Positions 8,062 through 18,600 of a stretch of DNA of 64,000 bases are shown here, piece after piece. The notes under the pieces are model-generated. The model ran no database searches. It was not told the origin of the DNA and saw only the letters and a list, made by a program, of their open reading frames with translations. Within the stretch, counting starts at the first letter, position 1; each line of letters starts with the position of its first letter. The DNA comes from CAZCTC01 sp964501335. Lineage in GTDB: Bacteria > Chloroflexota > Anaerolineae > B4-G1 > SLSP01. The stretch spans positions 7,153 through 71,152 of the forward strand of contig CAZCTC010000040.1 in NCBI GenBank assembly GCA_964501335.1, read 5' to 3'. The position numbers were made by a program, and so were the translations under genes.

Positions 8062-11000
8062 TCAGGGAGCCTGACGCAATATCAGCGGTAGATAGGTGGT
8101 GTAGCGGGGCGGGTAGAGTCTGAAGGGAGAGGTGAATTGCCCTATCTCGCCGTCGGGATCGCGAAGGGTGGCGGTATGGGTGTAGATGGGATAGCCGTAA
8201 GCCGCTGCCTGACTGGCGACGCCAAAGGTCAGCGTAAGCATCTGATTTTCTGGGATGTTGCCGGTCCAGGTGATGGTGCCGGAGGCCGTGCTGCAGTTTC
8301 CTATGTTGCAGGCCGGCGGGACGGTGTTGGTGAGGACCGGGTTGAGCGGCAGGGTAAGGGTGAGATTGGCGGCGGTGTAGGTGCCCTGATTGTGCAGCAC
8401 GAGCGTGTAGGTTTGGGTGGTATTGAAATGAATGTAATTGTAGTTTGGGGTAAAGGTTGAGTTGTTGAAATCCAGGTGGTGGACGAGGACGTGGGCTGAA
8501 CGGCGATAGATGCGGGTATTGCCGTCGGTAAAGACGACGGTGTTGGTGATGTGAGTGTTTTTGCCCAGATTCTCGTCGATGGTTACCTTGTAGTTCAGGG
8601 TGGCGGGCATGTAGAAACGGGTGTTGCCCGGAACGAAGAGCACGCTTTGCCCGGATTTGACGGGGGCCGCGCAATCGAAGACGGCGGCAGGCCCGCCGGC
8701 CCCGCTGATCTGGATGGCGCCGGTGGGGGTTCCATGGACATTGCGATAGTGGAACCGGACGGTGCCGTCGGCATAGAGTTGTACCTGGACGCTGAAATAA
8801 TTATTGTTGTCGTACCAGTCTTTGATCTGTTCGAACTCGACGACGAAGAAGTCGGGGTAGCGTTGATAGCGCGTTGTGCCGACGACATTGCGCGAACCTC
8901 CCAGCGGGGTGATGGCATTGTATTCCTGAGGACAGCCGGCCCAGAGATCCATATCGTAGGTGTTGGTGGTGTTGAAACGCAGACGACCGTGGCTATCCAG
9001 ATAGACCTGGTGGTAGCTGGCGCCACCGGGCAGCGGAAATTCGAAGCCCAGGTCGATGGGGCCGTGGAAGGAATCCCAGTAGTACTTTACCGTGACGGGC
9101 TGGTCCAGCTCAAGCCATTTTCCGTCGGCGTAGGGGGCCAGTTCACGGTTGCCGCGAGTGAAGGGGAAGTCGGCATATTGATAGCTGCTACGGGTGTTGG
9201 TGATCTCGACGGGCGTGGCGCCGTTCCAGAAGAGCGTTTTGGCGGAGGCATCGTAGCTTCCACTGCCGGTTGTATAACTCAGGCTGCCGGGCACGTAGTG
9301 GGTATGAGTGGGGATGAGGTTGGAGAGGGTGACGGCTTCCTGGCGAGAGAAAATCGGCTTCAACTGGAGGGTATAGGTCAGGAGATCGCCGCTGTGGGCC
9401 GTGGTTCGGTTGACGGTCAAGGGAGAAGGGGCCAGATTGTTGTCGGTGGGCAGTTTTCTGACCGGGATAGGGAATCGCAGGCTCATTCCATTGCCGCTGT
9501 CGAAGGTCGGGTTGAGGTAAAGCGATTCGGCCTGAGACAAAGGGGCGGTATCCAGCCGCAGGATGGCGGTGAAGGTGACCGGTTGCTCCCCGGCAGGCAG
9601 TTCGCCATGCCATTCAATGGATCGGGTTTCGGTTACGTAGGTGGGAGCCGGGGTGATCGTGGCCGGGCCGAAGTCGACAAGGGTGGCGGTCGTGGGGATA
9701 TAGGTGCTGATCGTGGCGTTCGTCAAGGCGGTCATTCCGCTGTGGACTTCGAAGGTGTAGGTTACGAGTTCGCCGGCATAGGCCAGGGCGGGGGCGACAG
9801 ACAACCGGGAGAGGCAGAAAGAATCATTCAATGTGAGCGATTCGTTGGCCGGGGTGATGAGGTAGCCGTTACCGCCGAAAGTGAAGATCTGCCCTTCGCT
9901 GAAGGCGGCCTGGGTTCCCAGCCGGTCGATTTCGTTGAGCGAAGTGAAGGGCGTCCAGCGGTCCGCAGTGGGATCGTAGCGTTCTACGAGGGAGAGCGGG
10001 CTTTTTTGGGTGCCGCCGCCGATGGCGTAGAGGGCACCGTCGGAGCCGGTTACCAGACTGAAGGAGTGGCGCCCGGCAAGCATGGGGGCGCCGGTAGACC
10101 AGCTGTCGGTCTGGGGATTGTAGATATCGAGCCGGTTCAGTCCAGGCCAACCGCCGGCCAGGTAGATCTTGCCGTTCAGGGTGGTCGCCGCTGCCAGATA
10201 GCGGGGGCCGTCGGGGATGGTCGTGCGGGAGATCCAGCTGTTTGCTGACGGGGTGTATTGATAGACGGCTGAGCTCGCCGTCATTTGATCATATCCGCCG
10301 AAAGCATAGAGTTTGTCGTCGGCTATGGCCAGGGCGATACCGGCCCGCTTTTCGGGATAATTGGTGACGGTGGTCCAGCTGTTGGCGCTCAGGGAATAGG
10401 CATACGTGGTGTTTTTGTAAGCGGTGGCGTATTCGGGGTCGTATTGCCCGGATCCTCCTACCACGTAAATATTCCCTTGTAACAGGGCTGCATTGACATC
10501 TCCCCGGGCTTCGGGGAGGGGAGCCATGTCTGTCCAGCTGTCCTGACAGACGTTGTACCGGGCCGTGGTCGTCACTTCAGAGGCGAGATGTTCCCCGCCG
10601 ACGGCAAAAATGTAGGGGGTGCCGGGAACGGCAACCGTGCCGAAGTTGTAGCGTGGGTTGGACATCGATTGGTGGTAGGCCCAGGTGGGCATGACGCGGC
10701 TTTCCGCCTGGATCGCGGTATGAACGACATCGCTGGCAGCTGAAGTTGCTGTGAGGGTGAAGGGTTGGGTCATCAGGCGCGTGGCGGTGATGGGGATGGC
10801 GACTTCAATTTCCAGCTGTTGCCGGCCGCAGGGGGCGATTTCGGGGGTGCGAGTGATGGTCTGTCCATCGAGGAAAAGTTGAGTCGGCCAGGCTGTATTT
10901 GAAAGTGCCATATCGTAGCGATCTGCCGTTCGGCCCTGATTGAAGAGGGTCAAGCGGTAGTTGAGCTTTTCTCCCGGCAGGGCGCTTTGTGTGGTGCGGT

Positions 11001-13908
11001 CGAGCATCAGTTGCAGGTCGTTAGAGGCGGGGGATTGGAGCAACCATTGGATGCTGCGTTCCAGAAGTTGTGTATGAGCGCCGGCATCCTGTCCGGGACG
11101 CGGGGCCAGGGTTTCAAATCCGACGGCAAAATAGAGCGCGCGATAGGGTTGATTGCAGGGAGCGACGGCCAGCAGCGGGACGCTGGTTCCGATCCGTTCG
11201 CTTTCGCTGCGACCGTTGGCATATCGCATGACGGGATAGGCGTTATTATCGTACGGCTGGATGGAATCGGGGGAAAAGCCGTAGTAGTAGTTCTGGGCAT
11301 CGTCGCCGGTGGAATCTTCCAGGGTGAAATTCAGGCCTGCCAGGAAATCCTGGCCCTGCACGCCGGCCCCGATATCGGCTGCTTTATCGTTGCCAAATTC
11401 GCTATGGAGGTAGTTGTGGAAGAATTCGTCGTTGCCGTTGGTGTAAGGGTAACGTCGGGAGGAGGAGAAGATGTTTTTTCCGGAGAGAAGGAGCCGGCCG
11501 CCGCCGTCCAGGTAGGCCTGGAGTTCATCGGTTGCTTTGATGGTAGCGGGATCGCCGAGGGTGTGGGCCCAGATGACGATATCATAGGCGGCGAGCGTTT
11601 GGGTGGAAGGAATCCCATGGCCGATTTCGCCGTTGGGCCAGAGGGTGGTATCGGTAAAGTTTACAGATTGAATCGGCCAGTAGTCGTAGGGGTAGCCCAG
11701 GGTTTCCAGCGGGGTTTTGAAGAAGAGGTGGACTGGACGTCCGTAGAATGAGCCCTGGTGAGTGTCGGCTTCGACGAAGAGGATTTTAGGGGCGGTGGTG
11801 AGTTCAAAATTTTGCTGATTCTCTCCGGCAGCGATGGTGACAGTCTGGCGTAACCAGCGGTAGTAGGGAGCTTTAACGGTTAAGTGGTGCAAGCCGGTCG
11901 GCAGGGTCAGGGTGTAATGGCCGTTGCTTCCCGTCGTTGTGCTGATGTAAGGATGATCGGTCAGGGAGACCACGGTGTTGCTGATGGGCTGACCGGTGGA
12001 TTGAATCTGACCCGTGAGGGTGTAGGCCGGCAGGACGACCAGCTGGAAGTTGCGGGTGGTGACGGTGTTGGAAAGGATGGTGATGTCGGTGAGGCTTGTG
12101 GTATAGCCGAAGGCCTGGACGGTGATATGGTAGGTATCGGCGGGGAGGTCGAGCGAATAGTTCCCGGCGGCGTCTACGGTGGTGGTGAGGGTGTCGTTGT
12201 GGGACGCGGAGGCGGCGGTGACGACGGCGCGGGGCAGGGGGTTGCCGGAGCCGGCGTCCTGGACCGAGCCGTGAAAATTGCCAGCGCTGAGTATCCAACG
12301 AACGGCGCGATAGGCATCGATACGCCCGTAACCGGAGTCGTTATCGGGTCCGGCCGAACCCAGATCGACGGCGGTCAGTTCCATGATGCGTTCGAGTTCA
12401 TCTACGTTGTAGTCTCTGTGGCCGTCCTGAAGGTCGGCGGAGATCATCAACGCCAACAGACCGGAGACGGAGGATGCGGCGACTGCGGTGCCGGAGCTGT
12501 TGTAATATTCCATGTGGTAGGCCGCGGAATAGATGTCCACGCCGGGGGCGGTGAGCTCAGGTTTTTGATCCTGGGGATCGATGCCCGGGCCGCGGTTGCT
12601 GAAGGGAGCCACGCGATCCAGATCGTCGGTGGCCCCGACCACGATCGCTTCCGGCAGGGAACCGGGGGAGCCGATGTTGCCGGAATGGCGAACGGCATAG
12701 TCTCCGGACGCGAAGACGGGGGCGATGCCGGCGGCGCGCAGGGCCTGGAGGGCCGGCCGGAAAGTTTCATTGTAGGGGTTGGAGGAGCTCCAGGAGTTGT
12801 TGATTACATCGGGGGCTTTGGAGCAGTCGCGGGTGGAGAGCTTGCCGCTCAGATCGGTGGGGCAAAGGAGCCATTCGAAGGATTTGTTGATAATGATATC
12901 GTCGGCCATGAGGGTGGCAGGGTTGTCCCGGCAGAGTGCGGGCACCGCGATCCATTGGGCGGCCGGGGCGACGCCGATGTGGGTGTTGGCGGTGCCGCCG
13001 TCTCCGAGAACCGTGCCGAGGGGCTGAAATCCATAGGAATTGCAACTGCGCGGGGCGTTGCTGGTGCTGGCTCCCAGATTTCCTTCGGTATGCAGGAGGC
13101 GGTCGGGTTCAAACCAGTTGTAGTTGTGATTGACCGTGTTGTTCTGGTTGCCCCGGTATTGGGAGGTGATGGCTGAATGGGTCCAGATGACGCCGAGATT
13201 GAGATCGGCGACGACCGCGCCGGTTCCGCGGATGCCTAATTCGTTCCAGACCCGGTCGGCGTCAATGAGATCGATATTCCAGTTGTCGGGGGTGAGGTTT
13301 TTATCGGCAGCGCCGGGCGCAGCGGAAATAAGAGGATAGTTGGCGACGATCCGGTTCACATCTTGACGTTGGGCCAGTTCGATGATGGTGTTGAGGTCGC
13401 CTTCCACGGCCATTCCGTTGAAGATATAAAACGATTGGTAGTCAGTTACTTCGCCGACGCTTTTACGGCGTTCGAGCAGCCGGCGGATGGGAGCCTGGGT
13501 GGATTGGGCCGTGGCAAGCAGTGCGTTGACGACGGCGGTGCGTTGGGCTGCCAGGGTAGGGTAGTGTTGGGTGCGGGTTTTTTCCAGGTTGGCCTGGGCG
13601 GCGAGGTAGACCAGGAAGCGGGTCTGGGTCAAGGCCTGGCGATCTTTGACTGCGACGGCCGTTTGTTCGGCTGTTCCGCCCAGGTGAGCCGGGATTATTT
13701 CACCGGAGAGTTCTTGCAGGAGGCGCGGGTCCACTTTGGCCTGGATCTCCGGGGCCAGGTTATGAAATGCGGCGAAGGGATCGCCGGCGGTGGAGGTTTT
13801 GGGGGGCGGGGGTTGAGCGGCGGCGCGTAGTTCCTGGAAATCCAGGAATCCTTGAGAGAGAAAGAGCGAGAGGATAAATAAAAGGGATAAAAAGCGAGAC
13901 CGGTTCAT
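8062..13908 (-). CDS. Secreted multidomain subtilase-like pseudoprotease with kelch repeats
   Basis: 1948 residues with a Sec signal peptide at 1-30. Residues about 225-520 align with bacillopeptidase F-type S8 peptidases, but the expected catalytic residues differ: Asp of DTG reads NLG (about 238), His of HGTH reads YGFQ (about 291), Asn of AGN reads SGD (about 401) and Ser of GTSMA reads GTAVA (about 475). Next come two carboxypeptidase-regulatory-like beta domains (about 540-685), an amidotransferase-like Rossmann segment with IVIWAHTLGD (about 705-870), five or six kelch repeats with YVVGG, YAFGG and YLAGG (about 1085-1345), and DUF11-like repeats. The tail YLPLILRQAP is the Chloroflexota export/anchor type. 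The ribosome site GAAAGGA lies before ATG. It probably acts at the cell surface as a binding or adhesion protein. Alignments were made by eye. Confidence 0.85.
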   Translation of the reverse strand: MNRSRFLSLLFILSLFLSQGFLDFQELRAAAQPPPPKTSTAGDPFAAFHNLAPEIQAKVDPRLLQELSGEIIPAHLGGTAEQTAVAVKDRQALTQTRFLVYLAAQANLEKTRTQHYPTLAAQRTAVVNALLATAQSTQAPIRRLLERRKSVGEVTDYQSFYIFNGMAVEGDLNTIIELAQRQDVNRIVANYPLISAAPGAADKNLTPDNWNIDLIDADRVWNELGIRGTGAVVADLNLGVIWTHSAITSQYRGNQNNTVNHNYNWFEPDRLLHTEGNLGASTSNAPRSCNSYGFQPLGTVLGDGGTANTHIGVAPAAQWIAVPALCRDNPATLMADDIIINKSFEWLLCPTDLSGKLSTRDCSKAPDVINNSWSSSNPYNETFRPALQALRAAGIAPVFASGDYAVRHSGNIGSPGSLPEAIVVGATDDLDRVAPFSNRGPGIDPQDQKPELTAPGVDIYSAAYHMEYYNSSGTAVAASSVSGLLALMISADLQDGHRDYNVDELERIMELTAVDLGSAGPDNDSGYGRIDAYRAVRWILSAGNFHGSVQDAGSGNPLPRAVVTAASASHNDTLTTTVDAAGNYSLDLPADTYHITVQAFGYTTSLTDITILSNTVTTRNFQLVVLPAYTLTGQIQSTGQPISNTVVSLTDHPYISTTTGSNGHYTLTLPTGLHHLTVKAPYYRWLRQTVTIAAGENQQNFELTTAPKILFVEADTHQGSFYGRPVHLFFKTPLETLGYPYDYWPIQSVNFTDTTLWPNGEIGHGIPSTQTLAAYDIVIWAHTLGDPATIKATDELQAYLDGGGRLLLSGKNIFSSSRRYPYTNGNDEFFHNYLHSEFGNDKAADIGAGVQGQDFLAGLNFTLEDSTGDDAQNYYYGFSPDSIQPYDNNAYPVMRYANGRSESERIGTSVPLLAVAPCNQPYRALYFAVGFETLAPRPGQDAGAHTQLLERSIQWLLQSPASNDLQLMLDRTTQSALPGEKLNYRLTLFNQGRTADRYDMALSNTAWPTQLFLDGQTITRTPEIAPCGRQQLEIEVAIPITATRLMTQPFTLTATSAASDVVHTAIQAESRVMPTWAYHQSMSNPRYNFGTVAVPGTPYIFAVGGEHLASEVTTTARYNVCQDSWTDMAPLPEARGDVNAALLQGNIYVVGGSGQYDPEYATAYKNTTYAYSLSANSWTTVTNYPEKRAGIALAIADDKLYAFGGYDQMTASSAVYQYTPSANSWISRTTIPDGPRYLAAATTLNGKIYLAGGWPGLNRLDIYNPQTDSWSTGAPMLAGRHSFSLVTGSDGALYAIGGGTQKSPLSLVERYDPTADRWTPFTSLNEIDRLGTQAAFSEGQIFTFGGNGYLITPANESLTLNDSFCLSRLSVAPALAYAGELVTYTFEVHSGMTALTNATISTYIPTTATLVDFGPATITPAPTYVTETRSIEWHGELPAGEQPVTFTAILRLDTAPLSQAESLYLNPTFDSGNGMSLRFPIPVRKLPTDNNLAPSPLTVNRTTAHSGDLLTYTLQLKPIFSRQEAVTLSNLIPTHTHYVPGSLSYTTGSGSYDASAKTLFWNGATPVEITNTRSSYQYADFPFTRGNRELAPYADGKWLELDQPVTVKYYWDSFHGPIDLGFEFPLPGGASYHQVYLDSHGRLRFNTTNTYDMDLWAGCPQEYNAITPLGGSRNVVGTTRYQRYPDFFVVEFEQIKDWYDNNNYFSVQVQLYADGTVRFHYRNVHGTPTGAIQISGAGGPAAVFDCAAPVKSGQSVLFVPGNTRFYMPATLNYKVTIDENLGKNTHITNTVVFTDGNTRIYRRSAHVLVHHLDFNNSTFTPNYNYIHFNTTQTYTLVLHNQGTYTAANLTLTLPLNPVLTNTVPPACNIGNCSTASGTITWTGNIPENQMLTLTFGVASQAAAYGYPIYTHTATLRDPDGEIGQFTSPFRLYPPRYTTYLPLILRQAP

Positions 13909-13963
13909 CGTGAAATCCTTTCTACTGATATGATTTTCCAGACCGAACTATAGGTATTTTTCT

Positions 13964-13977
13964 TGGGAGCGCTCCCA
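13964..13977. promoter_or_regulatory. LacI/GalR-family operator
   Basis: TGGGAGCGCTCCCA is a perfect 14-base palindrome with a central CG, identical in form to the classical operator of LacI-family sugar regulators. It lies 56 bases upstream of the start of the secreted kelch protein on the minus strand, and a TATACT box (minus strand, about 13994-13999) sits just upstream. This suggests sugar-responsive repression. No LacI-type gene is in the window. Confidence 0.7.
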
Positions 13978-14149
13978 GGAAAAATATTACCTCAGTATAA
14001 AATGGTTTGGGAATCCATTTGCAGGCAAAAAATGCCAGTTTTGTAAGGGTCACTAGCAAAATAGGAAGTTATTTGGAAGGGAAATATGCTGTTTGCCGGG
14101 TATGATAAACTGGGGGAATTTTTGTGTTGAGCAAATTCCCTTATTGAGG

Positions 14150-14177
14150 TTGCCTGTTTGGCCGGGCGCGTTACAAT
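14150..14177 (+). promoter_or_regulatory. Sigma70-like promoter of the permease gene
   Basis: TTGCCT, 16 bases, TACAAT. The -10 box ends 29 bases before the ATG at 14207. Moderate match. Confidence 0.5.
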
Positions 14178-14206
14178 GGTCCGGCTATTTTTGCTGGAGG
14201 GAAAGC

Positions 14207-15436
14207 ATGGAAGTCTGGTGGCAATGGGGACAATGGCTGTTGATTGGCGTGACATTGATCGGGGTGGCGGTGGGCCGTTACCCCTGGCTGCGGATGAATC
14301 GGGCGACGATTGCCCTGGTGGGGGCGACGGCGTTGATCGTGGTGCGGGCGCTTTCGTTGCAGGAGGCCTATGCGGCGCTGGATTTGAATACCCTGACGCT
14401 GCTTTTTGCCATGATGATTATCAATGTCAATTTGAGTCTGGCCGGCTTTTTTAAGCTGGTGGGCAGCCGGGTGGTGCGGTTGGCCCGCTCACCCCGGCAG
14501 CTGTTGGCGTTGATCGTGCTGGTTTCAGGGGTTTGTTCGGCTCTTTTCCTGAACGATACGATTGTGCTGATGTTCACGCCGCTGGTGCTGGAAATTGTAT
14601 TGACGTTGAAGCGCAATCCGATCCCTTATCTGATCGGGCTGGTGGCGGCGGCCAATATCGGTTCGGCGGCGACGATTACCGGGAATCCGCAGAATATGCT
14701 GATCGGGGCTTCGTCGGGCATTCCGTATGTGACCTTCACAGCGACGCTGGCGCCGGTGGCGCTGTTCGGGTTGGGTGTGACGTGGGTGGTGTTGGTGCTG
14801 GTCTATCGGCAGGAGTTCGCTGTGGGGGTTTTTGTGGAGCGGCCGGAAATTCAATCGCGTCCCTACTGGCCCTTGTTGCAGAAGGCTTTGCTGGCGACGG
14901 CCGGAATGCTGGTGGCTTTTCTGGCCGGGGTGCCGGTGCCGCTGGCGGCGTTGGCTGCGGCAGCTGTGTTGTTGTTTACGCGCCGGGTCAAGCCGCAGCA
15001 TGTGTTTCGGGAGGTAGATTTTTCGCTGCTGATCTTTTTCTCCGGACTGTTTATTGTGACCGGCGCGATCGAATCGACGGGGCTGAGCGGGAGGCTCTTT
15101 GCCTTTTTCAAGCCGGTGGCTGCTTCGGGGGTGCCGGCGTTGGCGGGGGTGTCGGTGGTGTTGAGCAATCTGGTTTCCAATGTACCGGCGGTGTTGTTGT
15201 TCCGGCCGTTTATTCCGGATTTCCCGGAGGTGCAGCGGGCCTGGTTGACGCTGGCGATGGCGACGACCTTTGCGGGCAATCTGACGCTGCTGGGGTCGGT
15301 GGCAAATTTGATTGTGGCGGAAACGGCGAAAGATCGGGGGGTCCATCTTTCCTTTGGGGAGTATTTGAAGGCGGGCGTGCCGATTACGGTGGTGAGTTTG
15401 ATTTTTGGGGTGATGTGGTTGAGTTGGATGCATTAA
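14207..15436 (+). CDS. SLC13/ArsB-superfamily permease
   Basis: 409 residues from the ATG at 14207, which has GGAGG eight bases upstream. An earlier in-frame ATG at 14093 would add 38 residues of non-membrane sequence spanning the promoter, so it was rejected. About ten to eleven hydrophobic segments are visible. The motif ITGNPQNMLIG (about residues 160-170) is the signature of ArsB/NhaD/CitT-type ion transporters, and LSNLVSNVPAVLLF near 325 is the mirrored second half-repeat. These carriers move arsenite, dicarboxylates or sodium/protons across the inner membrane; the substrate cannot be told from sequence. No ars genes are adjacent. It directly precedes the NRPS promoter but appears separate from that cluster. 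Confidence 0.85.
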   Translation: MEVWWQWGQWLLIGVTLIGVAVGRYPWLRMNRATIALVGATALIVVRALSLQEAYAALDLNTLTLLFAMMIINVNLSLAGFFKLVGSRVVRLARSPRQLLALIVLVSGVCSALFLNDTIVLMFTPLVLEIVLTLKRNPIPYLIGLVAAANIGSAATITGNPQNMLIGASSGIPYVTFTATLAPVALFGLGVTWVVLVLVYRQEFAVGVFVERPEIQSRPYWPLLQKALLATAGMLVAFLAGVPVPLAALAAAAVLLFTRRVKPQHVFREVDFSLLIFFSGLFIVTGAIESTGLSGRLFAFFKPVAASGVPALAGVSVVLSNLVSNVPAVLLFRPFIPDFPEVQRAWLTLAMATTFAGNLTLLGSVANLIVAETAKDRGVHLSFGEYLKAGVPITVVSLIFGVMWLSWMH

Positions 15437-15451
15437 TATAATTTTTGCTCT

Positions 15452-15479
15452 TTGACTATTTCGCAACGTTCGATATAAT
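15452..15479 (+). promoter_or_regulatory. Strong sigma70-like promoter of the NRPS operon
   Basis: TTGACT, 16 bases, TATAAT: the best -35/-10 pair I saw in the window. It implies a 5' leader of about 145 bases before the NRPS start at 15632. I see no known riboswitch in the leader. Confidence 0.7.
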
Positions 15480-15631
15480 ATTTCGTTTGTCCTGCGAACT
15501 ATTAGCGCTATCTATAATTTTTGAAAGCAGTGATGTTTCCGTTTTTTGCTTTTTTGTTTAATTCCGGGAGGATATTTTGTAGTAATTTTTTCTGATTGAT
15601 TTGCTCAGTCCGTAGCAAGGAAAGGAGCTTT

Positions 15632-18600
15632 ATGAGCACAGAGGAGCGATTGGCTTACCCCTTTGGTTTTTCTGATTCAGGGGATGGAATCAGAAAGCAA
15701 GAACCCCAGGCTGAACATCGTTGCACCTCCCAAACGGAGGGCGATGTGCCTTTGTTGGAACTGCCTCTTTCCCGGCCCCGATCGGCGGCTTTGACGGCTA
15801 CGGGAGCCCGGTTGTTGCTTCCCTTGATGCCGGTGGCGGCTGGAATTTTGGAACATGTGGAGCTGAAATCTCTCTTTCTGGCGGCCTGGATGGCTTTGCT
15901 TTATCGTTATGCCGGTCAGGATGAGGTTGTTGTGGGGATTGCCGTTCCGGGAACGTTTATGCCTTCACGGGTCTGTCTTCCGCTTTCCGGCGGTCTGTCG
16001 TTTCGGCGGTTGGTGAGCGAGGTGGCGACCTCGATTGACAGAAATGCGAAAGGGTTACCGCCCGGGGGGGACCTGCCTGAACTTTCGGCTCCCGGTTTTT
16101 CTCAGTTCGGTTTTGATTTTTGTTCGGATCTGCCCCCGTCTGTGGATTTCCCTCTTTTTGACCTGCACTTGACGATGATTACCGGCAATGAAGAGCTGAT
16201 CGCCACCTTTGACTATAATGCGGCTCTTTTTGATGAGGCTGTGATTTGCCGGATGGCCGGCCATTATCAGACGTTGTTGACCGGAGCCCTGGCGGCACCT
16301 GAGTCGTCGATTGCTGCTCTACCCTTGTTGACGCCGGCGGAGAGGGATCAGCTGTTGGTGGCTTGGAATGAGACCGCGGCTGATTTCCCCCGAGATGGCT
16401 CTATCCAGGCTTTGTTTGAAACCCAGGCTGCTCGCACGCCGGAGGCCCCGGCTTTGATTTTCGAGCAGCGAACCCTGACCTATGCGGAGTTGAACGGGCG
16501 GGCCAATCAACTGGCCCATCGCCTGCGGCAGCTGGGCGTGGGGCCCGAAGTGCTGGTCGGGGTCTGCATGGAACGCTCGGAAATGCTGCTGATTGCGCTG
16601 CTGGCCGTGCTCAAAGCGGGCGGCGCCTATGTTCCTCTGGATCCGGCTTATCCTCCCGAGCGGATTCTCTATACGCTGGAAGATGCGGCGACGCCCCTGG
16701 TCCTGACCCAGTCTCACCTGATCCCGCGGCTTGCGCAATCTGCGGCCCGGTTGCTCTGCCCCTTTGAAGCGCCCGAAGCGGAGAGCATAGCGACGGAATC
16801 CATCGAGAATCCGGTGCGCACTGTTTCGGCGCTCAATCTCGCTTATTTGATCTACACTTCGGGCTCGACCGGTCGTCCTAAAGGGGTGGCGATTGCCCAC
16901 CGCAGCGCGATGGCCATGCTGGCCTGGGCGGCTGAACTTTTCCCCCGCCAGGATCTGAATTTCGTCCTGGCTGCGACCTCGATCTGTTTCGACCTTTCGA
17001 TTTATGAACTCTATCTGCCGCTCAGCGTCGGCGGCGCGGTGGTGCTGGCCCGCAATGCACTGCATCTGTTGACCCTGCCGGCGCGTGAGTCGGTGACCTT
17101 GATCAATACGGTGCCGTCGGCGATTGCCGAGCTGGCCCGGGCCGGCGGCATTCCGGCGACGGCCCGCACCATCAATCTGGCCGGGGAGCCGCTCAAGCGG
17201 GCGCTGGTCCAGCAGGTCTACGCGGCCTCTCACGCGGAACGGATCTACAACCTCTACGGCCCTTCGGAAGACACGACCTATTCCACCTGGTTCCTGGCCA
17301 CGCGCGACGATCCTCTGGAGCCGGCGATCGGCCGGCCGTTGAGCAATACACAGGCTTATATCCTGGATGCTCAAATGCAGCCCGTGCCGTTGGGCCTGAC
17401 CGGCGAGCTTTATCTGGGCGGAGAGGGACTTTCGCGGGGCTATTTGAACCGGCCGGCGTTGACGGCGGAGCGCTATGTGCCCGATCCCTTCGGCCGCGTT
17501 CCGGGCGGCCGACTTTATCGCACCGGCGATCTGGTCCGCTATCGCCCCGACGGGCAGATCGAATTTCTGGGCCGCATCGACCATCAGGTGAAGATCCGCG
17601 GCTTCCGCATCGAGCTGGGCGAGATCGAATCGCGGCTGCTGGAACATCCCAATGTGGCGAGCGTGGTCGTGGGGGCCTGGGACAGTCCGACCGGCGAGAA
17701 GCGGCTGGTGGCTTATTTCACGGCGCGGGAAGCTCCGGCGCCGGCGGTGAAAGAGCTGCGCCGGCATCTCCGGGTGACGCTCCCCGAATATATGGTCCCG
17801 GCGATCTTTGTCCCCTTGGAGGTCATGCCGTTGACGGCGACGGGCAAGATCGACCGCAAGGCTTTGCCGGCGCCGCCGCCGGCACGCCCCGATCTGGAAA
17901 ATCCCCTGGTACTGCCGCGCAATCCGTTGGAAGAGCTGTTGGCGGAGATCTGGCAGGATGTCTTGAAGATCGGGGAAATAGGGATCGAGGACCATTTCTT
18001 TGAATTGGGCGGCCAGTCTTTGCTGGCGATGCAGGTGACGGCGCGGTTGAATGCCGCTTTGGGGCGGGACCTGCCGATGGAAGTGCTTTTCCGCTATCCC
18101 ACTATCGCCGCTCTGGCTGAACAGCTGATGCAGGAATCGGACAGTGTCGGTTCCTCCGCCCTGGTTCCGGCCGATCGCTCACAGCCGCTGCCGCTTTCTC
18201 AGGCCCAGGTGGGCGTCTGGTTCTTGAATGAGATTATGCCGGATCTGCCTGCCTATAATATCCCGCTCTTTTTCCGAATTACGGGCCGGTTGGATGTGGA
18301 GGTGTTGCAGCGGGCCCTGACTGAAATTCTGCGGCGCCATGAGGTCCTGCGGAGTGCCTTCCGTCGGTTGGATAACGGCGATCCGGCGGTGGAATTCTAT
18401 CCGCCGCAGCCTTTCCCGCTGACCCTGGAGGATTTGCGTTCTGTCCCTGCGGCTGAGCGGGATGCTCTGGCCCGTCGGCGGATGGAGCAGGCGGCGCGCC
18501 GTTTCTTCGATCTGACGCGGGATCTGTTGATCGAAGGGCTGCTGTTGCAGCTGGGTGATGAATCCTATCAGCTGCTCTTGAATGTCAACCATATCGTCTT

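Noticed and set aside
7863..8123. Small + strand open frame overlapping a repeat unit
   Set aside because: It overlaps the palindrome and the end of the secreted-protein gene, and has no ribosome site.
14093..14206. Upstream start of the permease
   Set aside because: It covers a promoter-like sequence and adds residues with no homology; GGAGG supports 14207.
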